The notes beneath the pieces were generated by a model. It was not told the DNA's origin and ran no database searches. It worked only from the letters and a program-made list of their open reading frames with translations. A stretch of DNA of 64,000 nucleotides from Bradyrhizobium sp. dw_411 (GTDB taxonomy: Bacteria > Pseudomonadota > Alphaproteobacteria > Rhizobiales > Xanthobacteraceae). The stretch lies in assembly GCF_018449695.1 (NCBI RefSeq), contig NZ_JAAVUY010000010.1, positions 124,001-188,000 on the forward strand. The letters are read 5' to 3'. A program made the translations under genes and the position numbers. Position 1 is the stretch's first letter, and each line of letters starts with the position of its first letter. Positions 17,487-25,591 of this stretch are shown here, piece by piece.

Positions 17487-19141
17487 GCTATTTGCTCCGG
17501 CTCGGCGACGGCACGTTCCGGCGTCATCTCGATCGCGTGGCAGGGACATTGCTCGAAGCAGACGCCGCAACCCGTGCAAATATCGTAGTTGTAATCGTAG
17601 CCGCGGCCCGGGCCGAGCTTGAGGATCGCCTGCTCCGGACAGGCGGCAAAGCATTGATCGCACTCGAAACAGTTACCGCAGGATAAACATCGCTTCGCTT
17701 CGTGACGGGCAGCGGCCTCGCTTAATCCCGCCGTTGTCTCCTCGAATCCATGAGCCAGCCGCTCATTCGCAGGCAGCTCGTGCTGCACCGAAGCCAGGGC
17801 GTCTGCGAAGATTGGCAGATTGAGTTGTTCGAATTTAACCGGCGGATGCTTGGCGGCGACCTTTAAGACTTCGCCGCGCAGCCACGCATCGATATGACGG
17901 GCGGCCTTTTTGCCGTGCCCGACAGCGGATGTGACGGTTCGATCGCCCCTTACGGTGTCGCCGCCGGCAAAGATACCGGGCCTGCCCGTCATCATGCCGG
18001 CGTCGACGACAATATTGCCGTCCGGAGTGAGGACGACGCCGGGCAGTTTCCGCAAAAAGCCGCTATCGCTCTGCTGGCCGAGAGCCAGAACCACGGAGGT
18101 TGCAGAAAGAGTCTCGAATCTTCCGGTCGGTTGTGGCTTGCCCTGGGAGTCCATCTCCATGCGCTCGACGACCATGTCCTTGTCGCCGATCTCGCGGATG
18201 CTGGTCAGCCACTTGATCTTGATCCCCTCAGACAGCGCTTCGTTAGCTTCGAATTCGTGCGCCTCCATATGCGGACGATCCATGATGAAGACGATCATGG
18301 CCTCGTCGGCACCGAGGCGTTTGGCGGTTCTCGCCGCATCCATCGCGGTGTTGCCGGCGCCGTACACAATGACGCGGCGGCCGAGCTTCGGAGCTTCGCC
18401 GGTCTCGGCGTCGTGCAGCAGATTTATGGCAGTCAGCACCCGGGATGCGTCTCGCGCCGGAATATCGATACGCTTTCCGATCTGGGTGCCGATCGCGATG
18501 AATACGGCGTCGAATTTGCCCTCGGTCTGCTCCGCGAGCACGTCTTCGACCTTGTGATTGAGAGTGATCTTCACTCCCATCGATTCGATACGTTTAATCT
18601 CCGTCATGAGGTCCGCGCGCGGCAGACGATAGGCCGGAATGCCGAAATGCATCATCCCGCCTGGCATCTCGCCGGCGTCGCGGATCTCAACCGTGTGACC
18701 GTCGCGGGCGAGATGGTAGGCCGCCGACAATCCGCTCGGACCGCCTCCGATAACCAGGATTCGTTTTCCGCTGGCGGGTGCCGCGACGGGCAGGGTCCAT
18801 TTCTGCTTGGCTGCCATATCGCCCAGGAAGCGCTCCACGGAGTGGATATTGACCGCACTGTCGAGTTGACCCCGATTGCAGCCGGTTTCGCAGGGGTGAT
18901 AGCAGACCCGTCCGTGCACGGCCGGAAACGGGTTGTCGCGCAGAATCGTCTCCCAGGCCTCGCGGTATTTTCCAGCTTGCGCCAGATCCAGCCAGGCCTG
19001 GATGTTTTCGCCGGCCGGGCAGGCGCTGTTGCAGGGAGGCATGAGGTCGACATAAATCGGTCGCTGCTCGCGGACCGGACCGGTGCCCTTTTCTCGGAGC
19101 AGGTCGATGACCGGGGTGAAATCTTTTTGCAGGGATGTCAT
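17483..19141 (-). CDS. GltD-like FAD/NAD(P) oxidoreductase with ferredoxin domain
   Basis: 552-residue iron-sulfur flavoprotein. The N-terminal Fe-S region has CNSACPAGENIQAWL and CYHPCETGCNRGQ. A FAD Rossmann fold follows (VIGGGPSGLSAAYHLA), then an NAD(P) fold (VIVYGAGNTAMDAARTAKRLGA) and a C-terminal eight-cysteine ferredoxin (CLSCGNCFECDQCFAACP and CTGCGVCFEQCP). It resembles glutamate synthase small chain and NfnB-type subunits. Directly upstream of nifJ, it probably passes ferredoxin-level electrons between NifJ and NAD(P). No glutamate synthase large subunit gene is nearby. Confidence 0.9.
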   Translation of the reverse strand: MTSLQKDFTPVIDLLREKGTGPVREQRPIYVDLMPPCNSACPAGENIQAWLDLAQAGKYREAWETILRDNPFPAVHGRVCYHPCETGCNRGQLDSAVNIHSVERFLGDMAAKQKWTLPVAAPASGKRILVIGGGPSGLSAAYHLARDGHTVEIRDAGEMPGGMMHFGIPAYRLPRADLMTEIKRIESMGVKITLNHKVEDVLAEQTEGKFDAVFIAIGTQIGKRIDIPARDASRVLTAINLLHDAETGEAPKLGRRVIVYGAGNTAMDAARTAKRLGADEAMIVFIMDRPHMEAHEFEANEALSEGIKIKWLTSIREIGDKDMVVERMEMDSQGKPQPTGRFETLSATSVVLALGQQSDSGFLRKLPGVVLTPDGNIVVDAGMMTGRPGIFAGGDTVRGDRTVTSAVGHGKKAARHIDAWLRGEVLKVAAKHPPVKFEQLNLPIFADALASVQHELPANERLAHGFEETTAGLSEAAARHEAKRCLSCGNCFECDQCFAACPEQAILKLGPGRGYDYNYDICTGCGVCFEQCPCHAIEMTPERAVAEPEQIA

Positions 19142-19154
19142 GGCGCTCTCGATC

Positions 19155-20483
19155 CTACTGCGACGCGGGGATAGCTACGTGCTTGGCGGCGGCCCCGGTT
19201 TCACGCAGGAAAAATGTCAGGACGAGCGACAGCACGATGGCGGCCGCCCAAATCGTGTCGGTTTGCTGGAAGTTCTCCAGCGTCAGCGTTTTTCCGCCGG
19301 AAAGATGCATCAGAGCGAAACCGAATACCGGCGCAAGGAAAGCACTGAGGCTGAAGACCAGAAAGTTCATCGCGCCTGTGGCGCTGCCTTTGACGTTGTC
19401 GGGATTGGCTTCCTTGATCATTGTGTAGGGAATCATCGCGGCGCCTGATCCGATCCCGAAGACCAGGCCGCCAATGTAGGGCGGTATGGAAGCGTTCAGA
19501 TAAGTGATGCAGATGCCCGATATCAGCATCAGGAGAGTGCCTACGAGTAGCACCGGCTTGCGCCGACCGAGACGATCGGCCAAATAGCCGAGCAACGGGG
19601 CTCCGATGACCCAGCCGAGCGGTACCATCGAGGATCGTGCAACGGCCTCAGCCGCCGGAACGCCGAGGCCTTGGCCCAGGAACGGGACGCCCCAGATCAT
19701 GTCACCGATCGTCGTCGGCATGAACAAAAGTCCGCCGATGAAGCCACACAGATAGGATTGCGGGTTGGTCAATACGACCTTGTAGGGCGCGAACATGTCC
19801 CAAATCGATCCGCTCTCGGGCTCCCGGCGGGCCGGCGTTGCGACCAGCATCAGCAGCGCGACTAATGCCAGTGCGGCTCCCGCATAGATCCACAACGACT
19901 GCCATCCTAGTTCTCCATGCACCAAGGGACCGACAGCAAACTGTCCGGCAAACCCGCCGAGCATTCCAGCAAGCTGGGTAAACCCGATGGCGGTCGCGAG
20001 CCAGCGCGCAGAGAAACCGTGGACCGCAAGATAGACGGCTCCCGTGAACGCGAAGGCCGAGCCGGCCCCCTGCAGCAGCCGTCCGCTCTCCGCCGCTCCG
20101 ATCGAGCCCAGCCCGAACAGCACGCTGCCGAGTGCGGTCGTCAGAACGCCGATGAAAATAGGTAGTTTCGCGCCGTAGCGATCCAGCGTCGCTCCGGCCA
20201 CGATCGCGAAGCTGGCGTAAGTGTAGTAGTAAAGTCCAACCAGCGAGCCGATGCCCAGGGTCGTAAGCCCAAACGCAGTCGTCAGCTCGGGCATCATCAC
20301 GCCGGGCGCGGAGCGCAGCGCGTATTGCAGGAAATAGAAGACGAGGCAAAGAACCCACGCAACAATGAATGCGGTCTTTGGCTCCTCGCGAGGGGCAGCT
20401 CGTTGCGCGATTGCGATTGTCGGCGCTATCGCGGAAGCCGAAAGTGTGGATGCTGCCTGCGCGGCGATCTGCGGCTGACGCAT
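19155..20483 (-). CDS. MFS transporter, first gene of the nifJ operon
   Basis: 442 residues with twelve predicted membrane helices and the MFS loop signature ATLDRYGAKLPIF between helices 2 and 3. Separated from the flavoprotein gene by 13 bp, so it is the first gene of the operon. The substrate is not identifiable; an organic acid feeding pyruvate metabolism is a reasonable guess from context. A motif A site lies 115 bp upstream of its ATG in the operon's orientation. Confidence 0.88.
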   Translation of the reverse strand: MRQPQIAAQAASTLSASAIAPTIAIAQRAAPREEPKTAFIVAWVLCLVFYFLQYALRSAPGVMMPELTTAFGLTTLGIGSLVGLYYYTYASFAIVAGATLDRYGAKLPIFIGVLTTALGSVLFGLGSIGAAESGRLLQGAGSAFAFTGAVYLAVHGFSARWLATAIGFTQLAGMLGGFAGQFAVGPLVHGELGWQSLWIYAGAALALVALLMLVATPARREPESGSIWDMFAPYKVVLTNPQSYLCGFIGGLLFMPTTIGDMIWGVPFLGQGLGVPAAEAVARSSMVPLGWVIGAPLLGYLADRLGRRKPVLLVGTLLMLISGICITYLNASIPPYIGGLVFGIGSGAAMIPYTMIKEANPDNVKGSATGAMNFLVFSLSAFLAPVFGFALMHLSGGKTLTLENFQQTDTIWAAAIVLSLVLTFFLRETGAAAKHVAIPASQ

Positions 20484-20598
20484 GTCAAGGTTCCCGATGA
20501 TTGTGACAAATGGAAACAGGAGCTACGCCTCGAAGTCCTGGATAACCCGGCAGAATTGGGCATCGTATCCGTATCTTCGACGCAAACGACGCGAAGGT

Positions 20599-20620
20599 GG
20601 TAGACTCGGAAACTACTCAG
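20599..20620 (-). promoter_or_regulatory. Motif A site 2, upstream of the nifJ operon
   Basis: On the minus strand it contains GAGTAGTTTCCGAGTCTACC, with the dyad GTAG-N9-CTAC. Orientation is toward the MFS/nifJ operon, 115 bp before its first start codon. Confidence 0.7.
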
Positions 20621-20700
20621 ATCGTGGGGCGAGCGATGAGTCCACTTGTACAAAACTCGGCGCTCGCTCCGGGGTATCGAGGCAGGCAGCAGTCGGCGTT

Positions 20701-21252
20701 TCAGTCGGCTGCGGCGACAGCGGGCGCTGTGGTGTTGGCTCCGGAATGGACGTCGATGCGGGTGGGGTTGACTGTGCCCAGGATCGTTTTTGCTCGGGCG
20801 ATTTCCGCCGCGGGGCCGTGAGCCATTACCAGAAAGCTGTCGGTTTTCAGCGCGGTTTCGTATTCGATCACGCTGTCCTTTGGCACGCCAATGCTAAAGA
20901 GCGCGGCGGCGAGGGCACTTATCCCGCCGACGATGATGGCATTCTCGATACCGGCAATCACGATCGTGGCGATATATCCCAGCACGACAACTTGTCCGAC
21001 AACGGGAACGGCCATGAACATGCCGCCCAGGAACAAGCCCCAGAACCCACCCCAGAATGCACCTCGTATGCCCCAGAACTTGACTCGATCCCCGGTGTTG
21101 TAGAATCCGACAACTTTCTCGTCAGTGTGGTAGCCCTTGCCGACAACACTGAGGTTCTTCATTTCGAAGCCGGCAGTGGTCAACTTCTTGATCGCGGCTT
21201 CCACGGCGGGATGGTCAGCAAAGACGGCAATGACGGTATCGGTAATTTCCAT
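20701..21252 (-). CDS. DUF1269/general stress protein-like membrane protein
   Basis: 183 residues. An N-terminal soluble alpha/beta part (ITDTVIAVFADHPAVEAAIKKL) resembles the general-stress fold. It is followed by glycine-rich hydrophobic hairpins (residues about 60-115, GGFWGLFLGGMF and IATIVIAGIENAIIVGG) and a second soluble repeat, SFLVMAHGPAAEIARAK. An AAGGAA ribosome site supports ATG 21252 over a start 19 codons upstream. Preceded by its own motif A copy at 82 bp. Probable membrane-associated stress protein; function unknown. Confidence 0.82.
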   Translation of the reverse strand: MEITDTVIAVFADHPAVEAAIKKLTTAGFEMKNLSVVGKGYHTDEKVVGFYNTGDRVKFWGIRGAFWGGFWGLFLGGMFMAVPVVGQVVVLGYIATIVIAGIENAIIVGGISALAAALFSIGVPKDSVIEYETALKTDSFLVMAHGPAAEIARAKTILGTVNPTRIDVHSGANTTAPAVAAAD

Positions 21253-21334
21253 CGGATGTTCCTTAGCGGTAAGTGGGATCGCGTTTCGGGTCGTTGAACC
21301 TGAGGCCAACGTTAGGTTGGAATGATCCCGCCAG

Positions 21335-21356
21335 GATAGATTCGGAAATTACTTAG
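21335..21356 (-). promoter_or_regulatory. Motif A site 3, upstream of DUF1269 gene
   Basis: Minus strand contains AAGTAATTTCCGAATCTATC, 82 bp before the ATG at 21252. It is paired with an oppositely oriented copy about 85 bp away for the divergent BON gene. Confidence 0.7.
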
Positions 21357-21439
21357 TCCGTGCGTCTATGTAGTTTTGCCAGGATTGATACCGTTGTTGA
21401 AAGATCGGGCGTGGCGGGCTGCCGCGTTACCGCGCCCAA

Positions 21440-21461
21440 CTGAGTAATTTCCGAGCCTATC
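21440..21461 (+). promoter_or_regulatory. Motif A site 4, upstream of BON-domain gene
   Basis: Plus strand contains GAGTAATTTCCGAGCCTATC, 95 bp before the ATG at 21557 and pointing toward it. Confidence 0.7.
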
Positions 21462-21556
21462 TTCGCGGGGAACGGTTTGTAATCTTGCCGCAACAGATTG
21501 AGCCAAGGAGTGCCCCCAGAAAAATTCCACTCAACAAATTGACAGGAAAGATTCGC

Positions 21557-22213
21557 ATGTCTCACGATAGCCATCTGCAGCAGGCTGTACTCGAAGAGCT
21601 GAATTGGGAGCCGAGCGTGACCGCCGCGCATATCGGCGTTATGGCGAATGCCGGTGTCATAACACTCACGGGTCATGTCGTAAGCTTCGCACAAAAGCAT
21701 GCAGCCGAGACGGCGGTCCGTCGCGTAAAGGGTGTCAAGGCCGTTGCCGAGGAGATTGAAGTCCGGCTGCCCTATGAAACAAAACGCAGCGACGAAGAGA
21801 TAGCCGGAGCGGCACTAGGACGGTTCGGATGGGATGTCTCAATCCCCCGCGACACCATCAAGGTCACGGTCGATGGGGGATGGGTTACCCTGACCGGGGA
21901 GGTCGAGTGGTATTATCAAAAGGACGCCGCCAGCATGGATGTTCGAAGCTTGTTCGGCGTTACCGGCGTCACCAATTCGATCACGATCACGATCAAGTCA
22001 ACCGTCAACACTTCGAATATCAGCGACGACATTATGCATGCGCTGGGCCGCTCATGGTTCTTTGACCCCAAGACGATTTCGGTCAGCGCACAAGGTGGCA
22101 GGGTTCGGCTCACCGGCACAGTAAGATCCTGGCACGATCGTCAGTTGGCAAGCGCTGCCGCGTGGGCCGCCCCTGGTGCAACCGCCGTCGAGAATGATAT
22201 CGCCGTTGTCTGA
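21557..22213 (+). CDS. Triple BON-domain (OsmY-like) protein
   Basis: 218 residues made of three consecutive BON repeats (about 1-75, 76-145, 146-218), each with the pattern GWVTLTGEVEWYYQKDAA or RVRLTGTVRSWHDRQLA. BON domains bind membranes or phospholipid surfaces in OsmY and related stress proteins. There is no evident signal peptide, so it may be cytoplasmic or periplasmic by another route. ATG 21557 begins the first domain (MSHDSHLQQAVLEELNWEP). Divergent from the DUF1269 gene, both under motif A. Confidence 0.85.
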   Translation: MSHDSHLQQAVLEELNWEPSVTAAHIGVMANAGVITLTGHVVSFAQKHAAETAVRRVKGVKAVAEEIEVRLPYETKRSDEEIAGAALGRFGWDVSIPRDTIKVTVDGGWVTLTGEVEWYYQKDAASMDVRSLFGVTGVTNSITITIKSTVNTSNISDDIMHALGRSWFFDPKTISVSAQGGRVRLTGTVRSWHDRQLASAAAWAAPGATAVENDIAVV

Positions 22214-22360
22214 TGACATGATCGAGCGATGCGCGGATAGCGCGGCTTGCAATACCGGAAATGCTGGCTCAACGCGATCCTTCGGCTTGTCCGGGGGAGA
22301 AGCGCTTGATTGTTTGGGTCGGCTTGGATCTTCAACCCGCAGAGACAACTTTTCCAGTCA

Positions 22361-22376
22361 GGAGCGCAAGCGCTCC
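22361..22376. other. Perfect hairpin GGAGCG-CAAG-CGCTCC
   Basis: A 16-bp perfect inverted repeat between the BON gene and the hybrid-kinase operon. It could end BON transcription, but only a weak T-rich tail (CGTTCGTCTG) follows. The rest of the roughly 395-bp gap is relatively AT-rich and holds motif B. Confidence 0.35.
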
Positions 22377-22443
22377 CGTTCGTCTGCAGATATCAAATTC
22401 ATAACTGCCCTACTCATTATACCTACATAACGCATTTCATTAC

Positions 22444-22459
22444 TGGTCAATATTGCTCA
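22444..22459. promoter_or_regulatory. Motif B site 1, hybrid-kinase operon
   Basis: Reads TGGTCAATATTGCTCA, matching the palindrome TGGTCAATATTGACCA in 14 of 16 positions. It lies 150 bp before the 22610 start and is identical to the site at 36963 over 17 bp. Confidence 0.65.
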
Positions 22460-22609
22460 GTCGAAAGCTCAATTTTAATTTTCGGTCTCACTCTCTCAAT
22501 TAGTTCGGCCGTTGGAACGAATTGTTGCTTGGCGTCTTACCGCACTGCAATGGCTCCAGATCGGAAAATGCTTTCCGGTCGTGCACGCCGTTGAGAGTGC
22601 TGGTGTTAC

Positions 22610-22831
22610 ATGACCGACGCCCGGTTAATGGCAGAACTCGCTAAGAGTTGCCGTCTGCTGGCTTGCCATCAACAAAATCCAAATATTCTGGATATGCTGC
22701 ATGATTTCGAAGAAGATTTTGCGCAGAAAGCAAGGGACATTGAGAGCGGAAAGCGACGCGCCCGCCATGACGAGCCGTTGTCGCAACAAAGCGGGCCGCT
22801 CCGGGTTTCTTCGGGGCCCTGGTTCTCATGA
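22610..22831 (+). CDS. Small hypothetical protein coupled to hybrid kinase
   Basis: 73 residues, predominantly helical and charged (MTDARLMAELAKSCRLLACHQQNPNILDMLHDFEEDF begins it, shown here only as landmarks MTDARLM and HDFEEDF). No family recognised. It ends in a 4-bp ATGA overlap with the kinase start, which argues for real translation and coupling. It could be a small regulatory partner of the kinase, or a remnant of a longer N-terminal region. Confidence 0.55.
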   Translation: MTDARLMAELAKSCRLLACHQQNPNILDMLHDFEEDFAQKARDIESGKRRARHDEPLSQQSGPLRVSSGPWFS

Positions 22832-25257
22832 CGATTTCACCAAATGTACGGCAATTTTCCAGAAACTCCGGAAGGCAAGTGGGAGCCGCGGAGCCGATCG
22901 ACTTGCAATATCGGTCGGCGAATGAGCGGTTGACCACCCTTAACGCCCAGCTCCAGGATACACTGGAGAGACAACGCACCACATCGGACGATCTTCAAAA
23001 CATTCTGTATAGCATTGACGTTGCGACGCTGTTCTTGGACGCGGATCTCAATATCCGGTTCTTTACGCCCGCGACGCAGTCGATATTCAATTTCGGCCCG
23101 AACGATATTGGTCGATCGGTCGCGAGCTTTCAATCGCTCGTGTCGGATGACACTCTGTTGCTGGATGCCCAAACGGTATTGAAAACGATCACGCCTATTG
23201 AGCGCGAAATCGAAGGTCGGAGCGGGGGTTGGTATAATCGTCGCGTGTTGCCTTACCGCACGCGTAATCGAGGGGTTGAGGGTGTCGTCATTACGTTTAT
23301 TGACATCACAGAGCGAAAGCGCGTCAAACGTGCTTTGGAGCAAGCAAAGCAGCAGGCAGAGCGTGCGAACGCGGCGAAATCGCGTTTTTTAGCTGCTGCA
23401 AGTCACGATCTGCGTCAACCGCTTCAGACCTTGCATCTGCTCCAGGGCGTGCTGACGAAAGTAGTGGAGGGCGAAGCCGCGCAAAAGTTGATCGCAAGAT
23501 TCGACCAGACGCTGGCTAGCATGTCCAGCATGTTAAATACGTTGCTTGATATAAATCAAATCGATTCCGGGGCGGTTCGCGTAGAAAAGACCACGTTTCC
23601 GATCGGCGATCTGTTCGATGTGTTGAGAAATGAATTCGCCTGTCACGCAGACGACTGTAAAGTTTCTTTGCATGTCATCCCATGTAGTCTTTCGATCCAC
23701 AGCGATCCTCGCCTGCTTGAGCAGATGATCCGCAACCTGCTTTCAAATGCACTAAAATACACCAAACGCGGAAAAGTATTGCTCGGATGCCGCCGCCGGA
23801 AAGGAAAGTTGCGTATCGAAGTCTGCGATACCGGACCCGGAATTCCCGAGGAGGAGCTTCACGCTATCTTCGAAGAGTATCGTCAACTCGACAACGCCGC
23901 GCGCGAACGTAGTCAAGGTCTTGGTCTTGGTCTGTCCATCGTAAAAGGCTTGGGAAATTTACTTGAGCATCGGGTGTACGTGCGTTCGCAGCCGGGCAAG
24001 GGATCGGTGTTCGGCATCGAGCTTGAATTGCCCGAAAGCGACATTGCGAAACAGCACCAGGACGAGCGACACACGGGTGAACCGAAAGATGAGGCCATTC
24101 GTCGGACGGCCGAGATTCTAATTATTGAGGACGATCCCGAGGTGCGAGATCTCCTCGATCATCTCCTCAAAGACGAGGGTTATCGTACGGCCGTGGCGCG
24201 GGACGGTGCTGCCGCGATTGATTTGGTGACACGGGGAACCATGCAACCGGACCTTATACTCACGGACTTCAATCTGCCGAACGGTATGGACGGACTTCAG
24301 GCCACAGCAAAATTGCGTGAGAATCTTCACCGAAAAGTTCCGGTCATCATTCTGACGGGAGATATCTCCACGAGCACATCTTGCGAAATCGCCCTTCAGA
24401 ATTGTGTCAAACTCAACAAACCGGTAAAATTGAAAGAGCTGACGCAAGTCATCCAACAGCTCGTTGCGTTGCCGGTTTCGATCGAGCGGGTGGCGCCGCC
24501 AGTCAAGGCGACTGATATTTCTATGCAGCCGGTCATTTTCGTCGTCGATGACGATAGAATGGTACGGGAAGCAATCCGCGATGTTCTTGAGCACGAAGGC
24601 CGGAGCGTCCAGACTTATTCGACTTGCGAAGCCTTCATCGAGGCCTATCGTCCTGGCCATGAAGCCTGTCTGCTGGTCGATGCTTACCTGCCAGGGATGA
24701 GCGGGCTGGAATTGCTGCGCTGGCTGAGCCATTCGGACCATGGGCTGCCGGCCATCATGATTACGGGCGATAGCGATGTGCCGATGGCGGTCCGAGCCAT
24801 GAAAGCCGGCGCATGGGACTTTATCGAAAAGCCGATCGGCCACCGCGAACTTCTCGAAAGCGTCGAGAATGCGCTCGGACAGTCGCGGAATTCCAGCAAG
24901 CTGCTGGCATCTCAGCAGTCCGCGGCAGGCGCCATCGCCGGTCTTACGCCGCGGCAACGGCAGATCATGGAGCTCGTTCTGGCGGGCCATCCCAGCAAAA
25001 ATATCTCTGCCGACCTCGGCATTAGCCAACGGACAGTGGAGAATCATCGCGCCTCGATCATGGAAAAAACAGGCTCGAAGTCGCTGCCGGCTCTGGCCCG
25101 CCTGGCATTTTCTGCCGCCGGTAACGGCGCTGCGGGACCGCGGAGCAAGGCTTTGACTCAGCGTTCGAGGCCTTTCAAATCTGACGGGGCGCCACCGATC
25201 GCGCGAGCGCCGTTACTTCATAAATCAAGGAAAAGAAAAGATGTACATGTCGGGTGA
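22828..25257 (+). CDS. Hybrid histidine kinase with FixJ-like receiver-LuxR output
   Basis: 809-residue single-chain phosphorelay. A short coiled coil and PAS domain come first (about 45-155, resembling the PAS linked to CheR/CheB fusions). The HisKA domain has phospho-acceptor His193 (AAASHDLRQPL) and the HATPase about 280-400 (RNLLSNALKY, DTGPGIP, GLGLGLSIVKGL). Receiver 1 carries Asp480 (LILTDFNLP), receiver 2 carries Asp618 (LLVDAYLPGMSG), and a LuxR/NarL HTH follows at about 705-765 (LTPRQRQIMELVLAGHPSK). Receiver 2 plus HTH is a FixJ/NodW-type response regulator fused in cis. The PAS has no visible heme ligand evidence. It heads the motif B operon and is the best local candidate to bind motif A (inference). 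Confidence 0.92.
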   Translation: MTISPNVRQFSRNSGRQVGAAEPIDLQYRSANERLTTLNAQLQDTLERQRTTSDDLQNILYSIDVATLFLDADLNIRFFTPATQSIFNFGPNDIGRSVASFQSLVSDDTLLLDAQTVLKTITPIEREIEGRSGGWYNRRVLPYRTRNRGVEGVVITFIDITERKRVKRALEQAKQQAERANAAKSRFLAAASHDLRQPLQTLHLLQGVLTKVVEGEAAQKLIARFDQTLASMSSMLNTLLDINQIDSGAVRVEKTTFPIGDLFDVLRNEFACHADDCKVSLHVIPCSLSIHSDPRLLEQMIRNLLSNALKYTKRGKVLLGCRRRKGKLRIEVCDTGPGIPEEELHAIFEEYRQLDNAARERSQGLGLGLSIVKGLGNLLEHRVYVRSQPGKGSVFGIELELPESDIAKQHQDERHTGEPKDEAIRRTAEILIIEDDPEVRDLLDHLLKDEGYRTAVARDGAAAIDLVTRGTMQPDLILTDFNLPNGMDGLQATAKLRENLHRKVPVIILTGDISTSTSCEIALQNCVKLNKPVKLKELTQVIQQLVALPVSIERVAPPVKATDISMQPVIFVVDDDRMVREAIRDVLEHEGRSVQTYSTCEAFIEAYRPGHEACLLVDAYLPGMSGLELLRWLSHSDHGLPAIMITGDSDVPMAVRAMKAGAWDFIEKPIGHRELLESVENALGQSRNSSKLLASQQSAAGAIAGLTPRQRQIMELVLAGHPSKNISADLGISQRTVENHRASIMEKTGSKSLPALARLAFSAAGNGAAGPRSKALTQRSRPFKSDGAPPIARAPLLHKSRKRKDVHVG

Positions 25258-25546
25258 AAGTCTGCTGATCATACTCCTGGTCGGCCTCGCTGCGGGTTGG
25301 CTCGCCGGCCAAATCATACAAGGAACCGGCTTCGGGCTCATTGGCGATTTGGTTATCGGCGTTGTCGGAGCGTTCATCGGCGGCTGGCTGCTGCCGCAAC
25401 TCGGTATCCACCTTGGCTCGGGAATTATTTCGGCGATCATCGACGCCACGCTCGGTGCCTTGTTGCTGTTGCTGATCATGAGGTTGGTTCGTGGCGGAAA
25501 TGGATGGCGAGCAAGAATCGGCAGGGGTTGGAACAGGCTTTGGTAA
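25241..25546 (+). CDS. GlsB/YeaQ/YmgE-family stress membrane protein
   Basis: 101 residues, small and very hydrophobic with three membrane helices. Glycine patterns typical of the transglycosylase-associated family are present (GWLAGQIIQGTGFGLIGDLVIG and ATLGALLLLLIMRLV). An AAGGAAAAG ribosome site precedes the ATG, which overlaps the kinase end by 17 bp; ATG 25247 is an alternative. The C-terminal arginine-rich tail is unusual in length. General stress membrane protein of unknown mechanism. Confidence 0.88.
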   Translation: MYMSGESLLIILLVGLAAGWLAGQIIQGTGFGLIGDLVIGVVGAFIGGWLLPQLGIHLGSGIISAIIDATLGALLLLLIMRLVRGGNGWRARIGRGWNRLW

Positions 25547-25591
25547 CGAAGGCGACCGTAGCCGATTTTTTTGCAAAAACGGGAATTCGTA

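Noticed and set aside
12810..19141. PreT-PreA dihydropyrimidine dehydrogenase pair
   Set aside because: The DHOD-like protein lacks PreA's C-terminal Fe-S domain and the pair is separated by nifJ; a pyruvate-linked role fits better.
17894..19174. 426-codon plus-strand frame over the GltD-like gene
   Set aside because: Shadow of a gene with clear FAD, NAD(P) and Fe-S motifs on the other strand.
19764..19779. Extra motif B copy (TGGTCAATACGACC) in the MFS gene
   Set aside because: Within coding sequence, centre differs, and no promoter context.
22310..22594. 95-codon plus-strand frame in the AT-rich gap
   Set aside because: No ribosome site, runs through motif B, no recognisable protein.
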